Shown here piece after piece: positions 35,717 to 46,471 of a stretch of 64,000 nt of DNA. Position 1 is the first letter of the stretch. Each line of letters opens with the position of its first letter. The notes under the pieces were generated by a model. The model did no database searches, was not told the DNA's origin, and worked only from the letters and a program-made list of their open reading frames with translations. Origin of the DNA: Ochotona curzoniae (taxonomy: Eukaryota; Chordata; Mammalia; Lagomorpha; Ochotonidae); the NCBI RefSeq assembly GCF_017591425.1, contig NW_024465777.1:3410001-3474000 (forward strand), given 5' to 3'. The position numbers were made by a program, and so were the translations under genes.

Positions 35717-35996
35717 TGGGACTGGTGCTATGGTGTATTAGTTGAAGCCTCTGTCCAAGCTGCTCCACTTCTGAGCCAGCTCCCTGCTATTGCACCTGGG
35801 AGAGCAGCAAGGGTGACCCAGGCGCCTGGGCACTGAAACCCACGTGGCAAGCCCAGAGGCAGCTCCAGGCTCCCCAGGCCCCCCAGTCGAGGCCATCTGG
35901 GGAGTGAACCGGTGGATGGAAGATCTTGGTCACTTTCTCTGTTCTCCTTCCTCCTGTAATTCTGCTTTCCAATGACATTAAATTTTTTTTTAAGAT
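35717..35996 (+). mobile_element. C-type SINE with internal shortening
   Basis: Head 'gggactggtgctatggtgta' joins the body at 'aagctgctccacttctgag', skipping the B-box region. Tail 'ccaatgacattaaatttttt'. Confidence 0.75.
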
Positions 35997-37109
35997 TTTG
36001 AGATCTTCCACACATCTCTTACTTTCATTTATCAGGTCACTTTTCCCTTCACCCACATTTGTGCCCAGTCTCCACTACGCACCCAGAGTGTCCACACAAG
36101 CACATCCACTTCCCTTGGACTCTCTTGTGTCCAGGCCTCTTGAGAAGCCGCCGGTCTCCAGCTCCACCTAGCATGAAATTGGGGGCACTTCCACTGCAGG
36201 GAACCAAGGCTGCCTGCACGCCTGGCACGCCGCTGGGGTTTGTCGGCTGGAGAAGCACAGTAGGCTCCTGCCACAAAGGATGACAGGAAATGACAGGGAC
36301 CGGAACGGGTTTTGATGCCAACAGCTCATATTTGATCTCCAGATGTGAGGCAGCTGGCAGCTAATTAGTCAGACTCAGATCTGCTCAGCTCCTCCTCGTC
36401 GCACACATGTTGCGGCTGTGCGGGTGTGCAAATGTGTCCGCCAGAGCTCATGCTTTGATGGAACACGCTCTGGAGCGAATGCACTTGGATATCTGAGAAC
36501 GCCGAAGCCCAGCCCCAGGACCATCCTCTGGGGAAGCCCCTTCCTGCTGGCCCCTGGCCCGGCCCGCCCGAGCCCGAGCAGGTCCGTCAGCTCCACAGTT
36601 CGGTGTCCTAGGCAGCCATGAGCAGCGAAGCTCGATGACAAAGGCCCCGTCACACACTGAGATCCACAGCTACTCCAATGGGGGCGGGGGCGCTCCTAGG
36701 GAGGAGCGAGAGGCACCACTGTGAGGCAGGCCGTGGCAGGTGCTTCCGCTGGCCAGCTGGGATGCTGCAGCAGGAGCCGGATCCGCCCCATAACACTATG
36801 CACCCTACTGGGTGCTGGGTGACCCCCGGCATCCACCACAGGCCCTCCAAGGATTGTCAGTGAGAGAACCATTTACAGCCCCAAAATAAGTGACCCCGAG
36901 GACAGCAGCTAGCAGAGAGAAAAAGAGGGGTTCATCCCAGAAGCCTGTCCCCGCAGTCCATGCCCTCACCACAACACACCGATTCATGAGTTGTGTTGTA
37001 AGTGATGTATGGCCAGCTCCACTTCTATTGGCTGATCTACAGAAAGGCGGAACATGCGGTCTTTTTTCTGAAACAGAAGTACACCTGCAGGAGCAGGTGT
37101 TTCAGGCCA
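35997..37109. other. Unique intergenic sequence
   Basis: No repeat recognised. GC-rich near 36,500-36,800. Confidence 0.5.
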
Positions 37110-37330
37110 GGATAACGCACTGCTCGGGACGCCCATGTCGCGTTGGTCAAAGTGCTCACCTTCCGATCCAGCTTCCTGGTACCACACCTGGGAAGGCAGC
37201 AGAACACTCCTCAAGTGCCTGGTTGTCGTCAAGACCCGGATGCAGCCCCTGGCTCTGGGCTTCCAGGGGGTGCAGCCCAGGCTAGTGCAGCCAAGTGGGG
37301 AAGGCGCCAACAATTCCAAACTAGATCTCA
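37110..37330 (+). mobile_element. Old, diverged SINE
   Basis: Weak body similarity ('ccgatccagcttcctggtac', 'gggaaggcagcagaacactc') without a clear head or tail. Confidence 0.4.
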
Positions 37331-37375
37331 GCCACCGGGCCTTCCACATACAGGAATGAATCTTAAAAAGCAGGA

Positions 37376-37432
37376 GGGGCCCGGCACGGTAGCCTTTCCA
37401 ATAAAAAAATAAATCTTTAAAATTTTTTTAAA
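37376..37432 (+). mobile_element. Internally deleted mini-SINE (head joined to tail)
   Basis: The head 'gggcccggcacggtagcct' is followed directly by the tail 'ttccaataaaaaaataaatc', so the roughly 250-bp body is absent. The join falls on 'gcct', present both in the normal head ('gtagcctagc') and before the normal tail ('ctgcctttcc'). Confidence 0.8.
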
Positions 37433-37439
37433 AAGGAAT

Positions 37440-37762
37440 GGGCCCCCGGCACGATAGAGGAGCGGTGAAAGTCCTCACCTTGCACGCACCAGGATCCCAT
37501 ATGGGCGCCGGTTCTAATCCCGGCAGCTCCACTTCCCATCCAGCTCCCTGCCTGTGGCCTGGGAAAGCAGTCCAGGATGGCCCAAAGCTTTGGGACCCTG
37601 CACCTGCATGGGAGACCTGGAAGAAGCTACTGGCTTCAGATTGGCTCAGCTCCAGCCATTGCAGCCACTTGGGGAGTGAACCATCAGATAGAAGAGCTTC
37701 CTCTCTGTCTCTCCTCCTCTTTGTATATCTGACTTTCCAATAAAAAGAATTTTTTAAATGAA
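37440..37762 (+). mobile_element. Young C-type SINE, full length
   Basis: Head 'cccggcacgatagaggagcg', 'ccggttctaatcccggcagc', body and tail 'ccaataaaaagaatttttt'. It follows immediately after the mini-SINE. Confidence 0.92.
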
Positions 37763-38383
37763 AACATAAATTTCTTGACATATTAAAGAAAATCAGGAGA
37801 AAGAAGAGCAAAAGAACCACTTTTGAAAGTGCCCCGTGGCTGCACAGTGGAGTAAATGGCTTTCCCGCCCCTTGCATTCCGGCTCGGTAGCACAGCTTGC
37901 CTTGGCCAATGGCCACTACATGGTTCCTCGTGGCTGTCAGGGGTGTGTCCCCTTGGGCCGGTCAGCACCAGAAGGAGGTACGCAGGGCAGTCCCAAAAGG
38001 AACCTGAAGCCAAGTGCACCCGGCTGAGCAAACAGCAGTCAGCCCAGGCGGACAGAGCTCCCAGCCTTGTCCTAGGCTGCCAGAAGCCAGGAGAGTTCCA
38101 GAGGAGAAATACTTGCGCCCCAGCCACTCTCACTGAGCTCCGTGGGGTGACAACCTGAGTACATCGTGCCCAGTGCTATGGCACCAGCTGATGGCCACAG
38201 ACAGCAAGCACAGAGCCAGGAGGCCAGCACGCCAAGGTTGGCCATATGGAAAGAATGGCCCCGGAGGTTGCTACGCCACTGGGCAATCATCCTCCCCCAC
38301 TGGCCTCCAGCTCCTGTCTCTCTGCTCTAACTGCCATTGGCTTTCTCAAGGTTGGCCGAAAGTTCTACAAATCCCACACGTAG
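37763..38383. other. Unique intergenic sequence
   Basis: No repeat or exon that I can support. Confidence 0.45.
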
Positions 38384-38702
38384 GCCCTGGCATGATGGCT
38401 CAACTGGCTAATCCTCCACATGGCAGACCACCAGCATACTATACAGGCGCTGGTTCACGTCCAGAAGCTCCACTACTTCCCATCCAGCTCCAACTTGTGG
38501 CCTGGGAAAGCATCTGAGGATGGCCCAAAGCCTTGGGACCCTGCACCCATGTGGGAGACCTGAAGAGGCTCCTGGCTTCGGACCGGCTCAGTTCCAGCTG
38601 TTGTGGCCACTTGGGGAATGAACCAGCTGACAGAAGATCTTCCTCTCTGCCTCTCCTTCTCTCTGTAAATCTGCCTTTTCAATGCAAATAAATAAATCTA
38701 AA
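38384..38702 (+). mobile_element. C-type SINE, full length
   Basis: Head 'gccctggcatgatggctcaa', then body, then tail 'caaataaataaatctaaa'. The same 'atgatggctcaactggctaa' head variant occurs at 61,033. Confidence 0.88.
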
Positions 38703-39044
38703 TTTAGAGAAAAAAAAAAATCTTCCCAGCCCCTTCTGTTTATGAATTGGCTATCTCTCCCCTCCCCGCCCCCCAACAGCCACCACCTCCTGGGAAAGCA
38801 GGAGGGACGTCCCAAATCCACACAGCCATCCACCTGCTGCTCCTGGCCTCTGTCCCCTCTGACCACCCTGCTGACCTCCCCTCTGGCCTCCCCCTGGCCT
38901 CCCTGTGGCTTCTCAGAGGCCTAAAGCCCCTGCTGGCCTCTGGGCCTCGGTTGCAGGGTTTCCCACCGCGACACTCCTGCTCTGAGCCACCTTCCCAGGG
39001 ATACACTCTGGCTATGTGATGTTAAATTGTACCTCCCTGTGTTG
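38703..39044. other. Unique, C-rich intergenic sequence
   Basis: A-run then C/CT-rich sequence. Nothing recognised. Confidence 0.45.
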
Positions 39045-39350
39045 TGAATAAAGCCACTGCCTGCAAGGCAGGCATCCCATATAGGCGCTGGTTGGTGTCC
39101 CAGCTACTCAGCTTCTGCTCCAGCTCCCTGCTCAAGGCTTAGAGAAAGCAGCAGAAGATGGCCCAAGTGCCTGGATCCCTGCTACCCATGTGGGAGAATC
39201 AGATGAAGCTCGTGGCTCCTGGCTTCAGCCAGGCTCAGCCCTGGTGAATGTGGTCACATGGGGAGTAAACCAATAGCTGGGAGATGCCTGTGTCTGTCTG
39301 TCTGTCTCTCACTCTCAGTAACTCTGACTTTCAAAATAAACAGATACTTT
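39045..39350 (+). mobile_element. C-type SINE, older form
   Basis: Head is partly lost ('aataaagccactgcctgcaa'). The body and tail 'ttcaaaataaacagatac' are clear. It is tail to tail with the next copy. Confidence 0.85.
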
Positions 39351-39660
39351 TTAAGATTTGTTTATTTATATTGGCAAGGCAGATAGACAGAGAGGAAGAT
39401 CTTCTGTCTGCTGGTTCACTCCCCAAGCAACTGTAATGGCTGGAGCTGAGCCAACCTAAAGCCAGGAGCCAGGAGCTTCCTCTAGGTCTCCCACATGGGT
39501 ACAGGGTCTCAAGGCTTTGGGCCATCCTCGGATGCTTTCCCAGGCCACAAGCAGGAAACTGATGGGAAACAGGGCAGTAGGGATTAGACCTGACACCCAT
39601 ATGGGATCCTAGCACATGCAAGGTGACGACTTTCAGTCACTAGGCTACCATGAAGGGCCC
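39351..39660 (-). mobile_element. C-type SINE, full length
   Basis: Antisense tail 'agatttgtttatttatattg' through head 'cactaggctaccatgaaggg'. Confidence 0.88.
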
Positions 39661-39690
39661 TGAAATAACCAGATTTTAAAAACTAAAACC

Positions 39691-40026
39691 AGAGCCTAGC
39701 GGGGTAGCCTAGCAGCTAGGGCCCTCACCTTGCATGTGCCAGGATCCCATATGAGTGCCAGTTCTAATCCCAGCAGCCCTGCTTCCCATCCAGCTTCCTG
39801 CTTGTGGCCTGGGAAAGCAGTCAAGGACGGCCCAAAGCCTTGGGACCCTGCACCCACGTGGGAGTCCCAGAAGAGGTTCCTGGTTCCTGGCTTTGGATCG
39901 ACGCAGCACCGGCCATTGTGGTCACTTAGAGACTGAATCATCAGATGGAAGATTTTCCTTTCTGTCTCTCCTCCTCTCTGTATATCGGACTTTGCAATAA
40001 AAATAAACAAATCTTTTTTTAAAAAT
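39691..40026 (+). mobile_element. C-type SINE, full length
   Basis: Head 'gagcctagcggggtagccta', then body, then tail 'caataaaaataaacaaatc'. Confidence 0.9.
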
Positions 40027-40035
40027 TGGGAGGGG

Positions 40036-40361
40036 GGCTGGCACGGTGGACTAGCGACTAAAGTCCTCACTTTGAACACACCAGGATCCCATATGGGCAC
40101 CGGTTCTAATCCCGGCAGTCCCACTTCCCATCCAGCTCCCTGCTTGTGGCCTGGGAAAGCAGTCGAGGACAGCCCAAAGCCTTGGGACCCTGCACCCGTG
40201 TGGGAGACCTGGAGGAAGAAGTTCCAGGCTCCTGGTTTCGGATCGGCATAGCACCGACGGTTGAGCTCACTTAGGGAGTAAATCATCGGACAGAAGATCT
40301 TCCTCTCTGTGTACCTGACTTTCCAATAAATATAAATAAATAATTTAAAAAAAAAAAAAAG
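40036..40361 (+). mobile_element. Young C-type SINE, full length
   Basis: Head 'gggggctggcacggtggact', 'ccggttctaatcccggcag', then tail with an A-run ending at 40,361. Confidence 0.92.
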
Positions 40362-40775
40362 ACTTATGCCTCTGGGCTACCACAAAGGGACACCACATAG
40401 TCACAGCCATCACTTGGTGCCACTTCGGCCTCCCAGATCCCTGGGGTCCCAAGTCCTTCTGCCTCCAGGCCCAGCCCTTGTGCCCCAGGGTCTGCTGTAT
40501 TCAGGACAGCGAGAAATGTCCCGACAGGATGCCAACGTCTGGCATTGAGCCCCTGCCTATGGCGGCCCTTCATGCCAATGTGCATGGTCAGGTGGTGTTC
40601 TCATTCCCCATGGGCCGTTTCCGGATGAAGAAACACACCAGTTGCCCTCCCAGCACTCGCACCTGTACACAGGCTCACATACTTTCCAGCCAGCTGAGAT
40701 GCTGTTGGAGTCGCCCATTGTCTCCTTATCACCTGCAAAGCTCTCAGCGGCCAAATCCAAAAGCCCAGGAAGGGC
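40362..40775. other. Unique intergenic sequence
   Basis: No repeat or exon recognised. Confidence 0.45.
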
Positions 40776-41094
40776 TAGCCAACGTGGTGGCACAGCAACC
40801 TCATCTTCCTCTTGTGGAGCTGGGATCCCTTATGGACAACGAGTTTGAGTCCTGGCTGCTCCATTTCCCATCCAGCTCCCTGTTTGTGAGCTGGGAAAAC
40901 AGCAGAGGATGGTCCAGAGCCTTGGGGCCCTGCACCCACATAGGAGACCTGGATTTCCCAGCTCCTGGCTTTGGATCAGCTCAGCTCTGCCCATAATGGC
41001 CATTTGGGGAGTGAACCAGCAAATGGAAGATCTTTCTCTTTGTCTTTCCTTCTCTCTGTAAATCTGCCTTGCCAATAAAAATAAATAAATCTTT
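40776..41094 (+). mobile_element. C-type SINE
   Basis: Diverged head 'ggctagccaacgtggtggca'. The body and tail 'caataaaaataaataaatc' are intact. The tail continues into (TA)n. Confidence 0.88.
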
Positions 41095-41152
41095 TAAATA
41101 TATATATATATTTAAAATAATATATATATATTTAAGATAAATATATATATAA
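41095..41152. repeat. (TA)n microsatellite at a SINE tail
   Basis: Three TA tracts separated by 'tttaaaataa' and 'tttaagataa'. Confidence 0.9.
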
Positions 41153-41527
41153 AGAGGTCACCCCTAAATCTGGGTTGATCTTTTTTGAATATGTATTTAT
41201 TTTTACCAGTGCCCTGTTTGCGCTTTTTAATTTTTTATTCTGTGTGATTTGTTTGAGATGCTGTCTCTTCGATCTCCACGTCCGTTGACATCCTTCCCCG
41301 GGACATACAGTCAGCAGTGAAGGCCACCTCAGACGTGGTTTTCTCATCTAGAAGTTCCCAGGGGGTCTTCTCCACATGCCCATCTTAATTTTCTGATCAT
41401 GTTGAGTTATAGCGTACCTTTTATGTGTTCCTTTTTTCTTAATTCTAACATTTAGATCAGTTCTTCATTACTCTAAATTGATTTTTTTTTTTTGAAGATG
41501 TGTTAACTTATTAGAAAAGTTAAGTTC
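41153..41527. other. Unique, AT-rich intergenic sequence
   Basis: No gene recognised. A T-run lies at about 41,482-41,493. Confidence 0.45.
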
Positions 41528-41566
41528 AAGAACCGGCGTGGTAGCTTAGTGTTGGATATTTTTATT
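41528..41566 (+). mobile_element. SINE head fragment
   Basis: 'aagaaccggcgtggtagctt' resembles a head, followed by a short tail-like T-rich stretch. Confidence 0.4.
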
Positions 41567-41567
41567 T

Positions 41568-41807
41568 GGGGTCAGCATCGTGATGTAGTAGGCTAAGTCT
41601 CTGGTGCCGAGCAGTGGAGGATGACCCACATTCCTGTACCCACATGAGAAACCCAGAGGAAACTCTTGGCTCCTGGCTTGGGCATTCTAGTCATTGTGGC
41701 CATTTGAGGCGTGAACCAGTAGATGGAAGATTCTTTCTCTCTTCCTTTCTCTCTCTCCTCTTCCCTCTGTAACTCCACCTTTCACGTATATAAATCTTTT
41801 TTTTTTA
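41568..41807 (+). mobile_element. C-type SINE with internal deletion
   Basis: Head 'ggggtcagcatcgtgatgta' joins the body at 'ccgagcagtggaggatgacc', losing the B-box region. CT-rich segment and tail follow. Tail to tail with the next SINE. Confidence 0.8.
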
Positions 41808-42090
41808 ATGGTTATTTGTTTTTATTTTAAGGACAGAGTTTCAGAGAGACAAGAGAGAATCTTCCATCCACTGGTTCACTCCCCGAATGGCCACAATGTC
41901 CAGGGTTGTACCAAGCTGAGGCCAAGAGCCAGGGCTGTCTTCCAGTTCTCCCACATGGGTGCATGTGCCCAAGGACTTGGGCCATCACCTGCTGTTTGGA
42001 AATGGAACAACTTGACTCAAAGTGGCGCCCAAATGGGATGCCAGCATTGCAGGGAGTGGCTTAAGGCACTAGGCCACAGTGCCAGCCCCT
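41808..42090 (-). mobile_element. C-type SINE, older form
   Basis: Antisense tail 'ggttatttgtttttatttta' through head 'taaggcactaggccacagtg'. Confidence 0.85.
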
Positions 42091-42599
42091 GCTCTGATCT
42101 TTTATAATGAAGTCCATTACTTGAGAAATTCACTCTTTCCGGTCTTGTCAGATTAATTAGGCAAGAGCCAAGTAGTGTTAAGCCTATTATTATCTATTAT
42201 TCTCTTTTATTATCCTGTCTCCTAATATTCTAGGAGACAAGAGCCCTCTCTAACCCAAGCCGGGGGAAGTCTTTTACTTTGAGCTGTGAGCTGTGGGAGA
42301 ACACATTGAGTGGCCACGTGGGGGCGCCAGTTCCCCCTCGTCGATCCCAGGGCTCCTCTCGCCCCAGCCTCCAGGCCGCCCAACACCACAGTTCTGCGGC
42401 TCCCCCGTCCAGCCTTTGCATGTGAGCCAATACCCAGGTCTCCTACGACTGTCCCTGTATCCTCAGCTAACGGAGCCTACCGTGACAGCAAGCTGGGCCA
42501 ATCGCAGCGTTACACTTTGCTCCTCTCCTGGCGGTGCTTCTCTTCCTTAGCCTGGTTTCCTATGTGCCATTCCCCTTTTGTTGTTTAAAGCAGGAAGGC
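42091..42599. other. Unique intergenic sequence
   Basis: First part AT-rich, then GC-rich with a CTCF-like site at 42,311-42,329. Confidence 0.45.
42311..42329 (+). promoter_or_regulatory. Candidate CTCF-like motif with E-box
   Basis: 'tggccacgtgggggcgcca' matches most of the extended CTCF consensus (TGGCCACNAGGGGGCGC) except at the AG position. It also contains CACGTG. Confidence 0.4.
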
Positions 42600-42908
42600 A
42601 GGGCTCAGTGCAGCGGCTTAGTGGCTAAAACCTCACCTTGCACACACCTGTATCCCATGTGTCCTGGCTGTTCCATTTCCCATCCAGGCTTCCAGCTTCT
42701 TGCCTGGAACAGCAGTAAAGGATGGCCTAAAACCTTGGGACCCTGCATCCGAGTGGGAGACCTGGAAGAAGCTCCTGGCTCCTGGTTGAAGATCAGCTCA
42801 GCTCCAGCCGTTGTGGCCACTTGGGGAGTGAACTAGCAGACAGATGTTTGTTTCTAACCTCTGTAAATCTGCCTTTCCAATACAAATAAAATGAATCTTT
42901 TAAAATAA
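42600..42908 (+). mobile_element. C-type SINE
   Basis: Head 'gggctcagtgcagcggctta', a shortened B-box region, body and tail 'caaataaaatgaatc'. Confidence 0.88.
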
Positions 42909-42917
42909 GATTAAATA

Positions 42918-42967
42918 GGGCCCAGCGTGGTGGCCTAGCAGCTGAGATTCTTGCTTTGCACGCCCCT
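42918..42967 (+). mobile_element. SINE head fragment
   Basis: 'gggcccagcgtggtggccta' to 'gctttgcacgcccctgt', then unrelated sequence. Confidence 0.8.
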
Positions 42968-43576
42968 GTACTTTATTTTTAATATTGTTCACATGGCTGA
43001 AAAGAATACACGCCCATGAGGGCAACTGATTAGCATGGGGAAGGTTAAGACATGGAGAAAAGTAGCACAGAATTTCACTTCTTTCTTTTTCTCCTGGCCT
43101 ATTGGTGGCGAACGGAAAGGGGCCACTCCTTGCTATCAAACTACACCAGACCCCAGGATTGGGGTGTCGTCACTTGAGCCTTAGAGACCCCGACATGGGG
43201 AAGAGTGTTCCGAGGGTATTGAGTGTTTCTGATCGTGCTGAGACATTGTTGGTTTTGTTGTTCCAGCGATGAGAAACTTTCCAAGGTCCGTTGACTGAGC
43301 CGGTCCACCTTAGCGCATCCACAAATCCAGACACTTGCTGCAAAGCTTGGCCAGGAGAGCTGCCCAACATGTCCTGATGAGGCACTCAATGTCTGCCCTC
43401 TTCTGGCCTCCATGAGCTGGCTGCCATGTCCCCTGTGTACATCTGGGCATGGTGTCCACTGCATGGGCATCAGCAACTGAAGAGGCCCAGACCTACGACA
43501 TGCACTCCAAGGTCACACCACATGTCATGATTTCCCCTGTGGCCGGGTTTGAGTTCCATAAGAAACTTCACTTGGG
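42968..43576. other. Unique intergenic sequence
   Basis: No repeat or exon recognised. Confidence 0.45.
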
Positions 43577-43911
43577 GGCCCAGCACAGTGGCATAGCAGC
43601 TAAAGTCCTCACTTTGAACGCGCCGGGATCCCATATGGGCGCCGGTTCTGGTCCTGGCAGCCCCACTTCCCATCCAGCTCCCTGCTTGTGGCCTGGGAAA
43701 GCAGTCAAGGACAGCCCAAAGCTTTGGGACCCTGCACCCGTGTGGGAGACCCAGAAGAGGTTCCTGGCTCCCGGCTTCAGATTGGCATAGCACCGGCTGT
43801 TGCGCTCACTTGAGGAGTGAATCATCGGACAGAAGATCTTCCTCTCTGTCTCTTCTCCTCTCTGTATATCTGACTTTGTAATGAAAATAAAAGAAATCTT
43901 AAAAAAAAAAA
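43577..43911 (+). mobile_element. Young C-type SINE with target duplication
   Basis: Head 'gggcccagcacagtggcata', clean B-box-like region, body and A-tail. Flanked by 'aaacttcacttgg' (about 43,562-43,574) and 'aaacttcacctgg' (about 43,910-43,922). Confidence 0.93.
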
Positions 43912-44164
43912 AACTTCACCTGGAGTGACCTCAGACTTGACTCTTGTGTATTCCAGCTAGTGCAGGGACAGGTTTCCGTCTGTCGTCTGCAACAGCCAAC
44001 ACACACCAATAATCCAGCATCCTGGTCAGTTCCACTCCCAATACCAGCAGGAGCTACAGCCTAGCAGGGCACTACCCAGTTCCTGTGCTTGCTCATTTAA
44101 TTGTGCCTCCTAATTTCTGCTGCTATTATAACAAGTTTATTCCCTCTCATCTCAAGGCCTGGTT

Positions 44165-44422
44165 ACTTATTACAAAGGCAGAGTTAGAAAAGGAACGGGA
44201 GAGGTCTACCATTTGCTGGCTCACTCCCCAAGTGGCTGCAATGGCCAGAGCTGAGCCGATCCAAAGCCAGGAGCTTCTTGCAGGTCTCCCAAGTGGGTGC
44301 AGGGTCCGAGGGACTTGAGCCATCCTCTGCTACTTTCCCAGGCCACAAACAGGGAGCTGGATGGGAAGTAGAGCAGCCAGGATATAAACAGCCACCCATA
44401 AGATGCCAACACCCCAGGTGGA
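44165..44422 (-). mobile_element. C-type SINE, head diverged
   Basis: Antisense 'acaaaggcagagttagaaaa', body 'gggagctggatgggaagtag', with a weak head. Confidence 0.75.
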
Positions 44423-45009
44423 TGATTATAGAGAAAACCATTGATATATGCAATGTAACACTTACTGAGCTGTTCCTTTTCCTAAAACTGAACCATGCAT
44501 TGACAATGAAATTTATTACTCAGAGGTCCTAGGCATTTGACCAGCAGGCCCCCCGAGACCACCAAGAGGATGAGGCAACAGGGACCTTTGGCCACAAGAA
44601 TCACCGGGCACAGTGTGATGGAGCATGCCCGTTTATTGTAAAGCAAGCACAACTTCTGTAGACTAGGAAAGGGGAAGGCAGAAGGGCGTTCCTGACACTT
44701 CTACCCAACGATGACACTAACTGGCTAGAAGGCATGTCTGTCTCTCTGCACCCTCCAACCACCTCACAGGCCACGTTCCTCATGGGTCACACTTGACTTC
44801 TTGGAGTTGCTTATCAAGGATGTTCCAGCACAGCTCGCCCAAGAACAGAGAAACTAGAATGCAGCACACCACTCTCACGGCGTGCCGTGCACAGGCCAGG
44901 CTGAGGTCTCGGTTAGTCAAAACCATAGTCGTGGGTTCCCCTGGGGACCCCGTGTGCCTATGACCTCCCACACAAGCCAAGCAGGTGGATATCCAAGGGT
45001 GATCTCCCA
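44423..45009. other. Unique intergenic sequence
   Basis: No repeat or exon recognised. Confidence 0.45.
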
Positions 45010-45148
45010 CACAGAGGAAGCTCCTGGCTCCTGACTCGGATCAACTCAGCTCTGGCTGTTGAGGCCACCGGCAAAGTCCATCAGTGGACAAAAGATCTGT
45101 CTCCTTCTCTCTGTAAATCTGCCTTTCCAATAAAAAATTTAAAGTAAC
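45010..45148 (+). mobile_element. SINE, 5'-truncated
   Basis: Starts in the body at 'gaggaagctcctggctcctg' and ends at tail 'ccaataaaaaatttaaag'. Confidence 0.8.
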
Positions 45149-45236
45149 AAATCTGTAAAATAAAATAAAGCATAATCTTTTCCTTTGGGTTTTTATATAT
45201 ATGCAACATATACTCTGTACAGTACACGTATAACAT

Positions 45237-45357
45237 GGGCCAGTGCAGCGGTCCAATAGCTCAGCTCTAGCCACTGCTGCCACTTGGGAAGCAAACCAGC
45301 AGGTGGAAGTTCTCTTTCCTCTCTAACTCTGCCCTTCAAATAAAAATAAACAAACCT
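45237..45357 (+). mobile_element. Internally deleted SINE
   Basis: Head 'gggccagtgcagcggtccaa' joins the late body at 'agctcagctctagccactg', removing about 200 bp. 'agct' is common to both parental positions, so a microhomology join is likely. Confidence 0.8.
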
Positions 45358-45358
45358 T

Positions 45359-45682
45359 GGGCCTGGCGGTGTGGCCTAGTGACTAAAGTCCTCACCCTGA
45401 ACACACGGGGATCCCATATGGGCCCCGTTTCTAATCCCGGCTGCTCCACTTCCCATCCAGCTCCCTGCTTGTGGCCTGGGAAAGCAGTTGAGGACGGTCC
45501 AAGGCTTTGGGACCCTGCACCCGTGTGGGATACCCGGAGGAAGTTCCTGGCTCCTGGCTTCAGATCGGCATAGCACCGGCCGTTGTGCTCACTTAGGGAG
45601 TGAATCATCGGACGGAAGATCTTCCTCTTTCCTCCTCTCTGTATATCTGACTTTCCAATAAATAAATAAATCTTTTTAAAAA
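45359..45682 (+). mobile_element. Young C-type SINE, full length
   Basis: Head 'gggcctggcggtgtggccta', then body, then tail 'ccaataaataaataaatc'. It appears to have inserted in the tail of the preceding deleted SINE ('aaaaataaacaaa' on both sides). Confidence 0.92.
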
Positions 45683-45757
45683 TAAACAAATAAATAGTTT
45701 CTCATAACAAAAAATCTGCATATATGCACTTATTTTAAATGTCAACATTATTAGGAT

Positions 45758-45763
45758 TTTATT
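45758..45763 (-). terminator. SYF2: Candidate SYF2 polyadenylation signal (distal)
   Basis: AATAAA on the minus strand, about 540 bp after the stop codon, followed by a T/GT-rich stretch. A nearer AATAAA lies at 46,183-46,188 and could also be used. Confidence 0.55.
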
Positions 45764-46182
45764 ATAAAGCATTAGTTTTTTAAAAAAAGGAATTTATAAG
45801 GCTGACATTCCCTGGAAGAGTTCTGACGCCCTGCCATTGGCCACATGCGGCCACGGAAGTCGGGCACAGCCCTCCGGGCCCAGCGCGTGGCCAGGGTCCT
45901 CCAGAGCCCACCAGCCGGCTGCTTCCCCGGTCCCACTCTGGAACTGGTCCAGTTCCCAACACCACTCAGAACCACCAGAAGTACTGTGTGCGCTGCCAGC
46001 AAGCTGAAACCCAAAATGCTTCAACGATTAAACAGTTTTACACATTTAAAGTACATTTGAAAATATAATTGGGACTTATACAAAGTACATTTTTACAAAA
46101 CAATTTCACTACAAGAAATACATCATATATCCAAGCACAAAAATGTGAAAATATACATGAAAGTATGTTTAAGAAAAAAACA

Positions 46183-46188
46183 TTTATT
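46183..46188 (-). terminator. SYF2: Candidate SYF2 polyadenylation signal (proximal)
   Basis: The minus strand reads 'agaaataaatg', about 120 bp after the stop, followed by a T-rich stretch. Confidence 0.45.
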
Positions 46189-46305
46189 TCTAAATGCTGG
46201 GTGGGAAGAGGCATAGACTGGGCTCTGGTTTCAAGGCAAACTCCATTTGCTAGCAGAAAGGTTCACCGCCCCCCTGCCAAGTTTATAAAAACAGTCCCTG
46301 AAGGG

Positions 46306-46471
46306 CTAAACGGCTGTTCCTCTTTCCAAATTCTGCTTAATCTCAGCTGTGTACTTCCCGTAGAATCGCTCTGCTTTCTTGTTGAACTTGGCGTTTCTCT
46401 CATTAATGTAGTCAATGTCTGCATCGTCATTGTAAGGGCGTCTCCGGCTGTATTTGTCTCGCTTTTCAATT
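46306..46471 (-). CDS. SYF2: SYF2 exon 7 (last coding exon)
   Basis: Acceptor 'tcctag|aattg' after a strong pyrimidine tract. The first base completes a Gln codon begun in exon 6. Encodes the final 54 residues, including '[14 protein letters not shown]', and ends in TAG at 46,306-46,308. Confidence 0.97.

Larger units (their letters stand above)
45735..46305 (-). other. SYF2: Probable SYF2 3' UTR
   Basis: Repeat-free sequence between the SYF2 stop codon and the distal AATAAA. The first half is AT-rich and the second half GC-rich. Its extent is inferred from the signal, not from transcript data. Confidence 0.55.

Noticed and set aside
39696..40286. 196-residue antisense open frame
   Set aside because: It is the antisense of two adjacent SINEs; the same peptide pattern recurs at other SINE copies.
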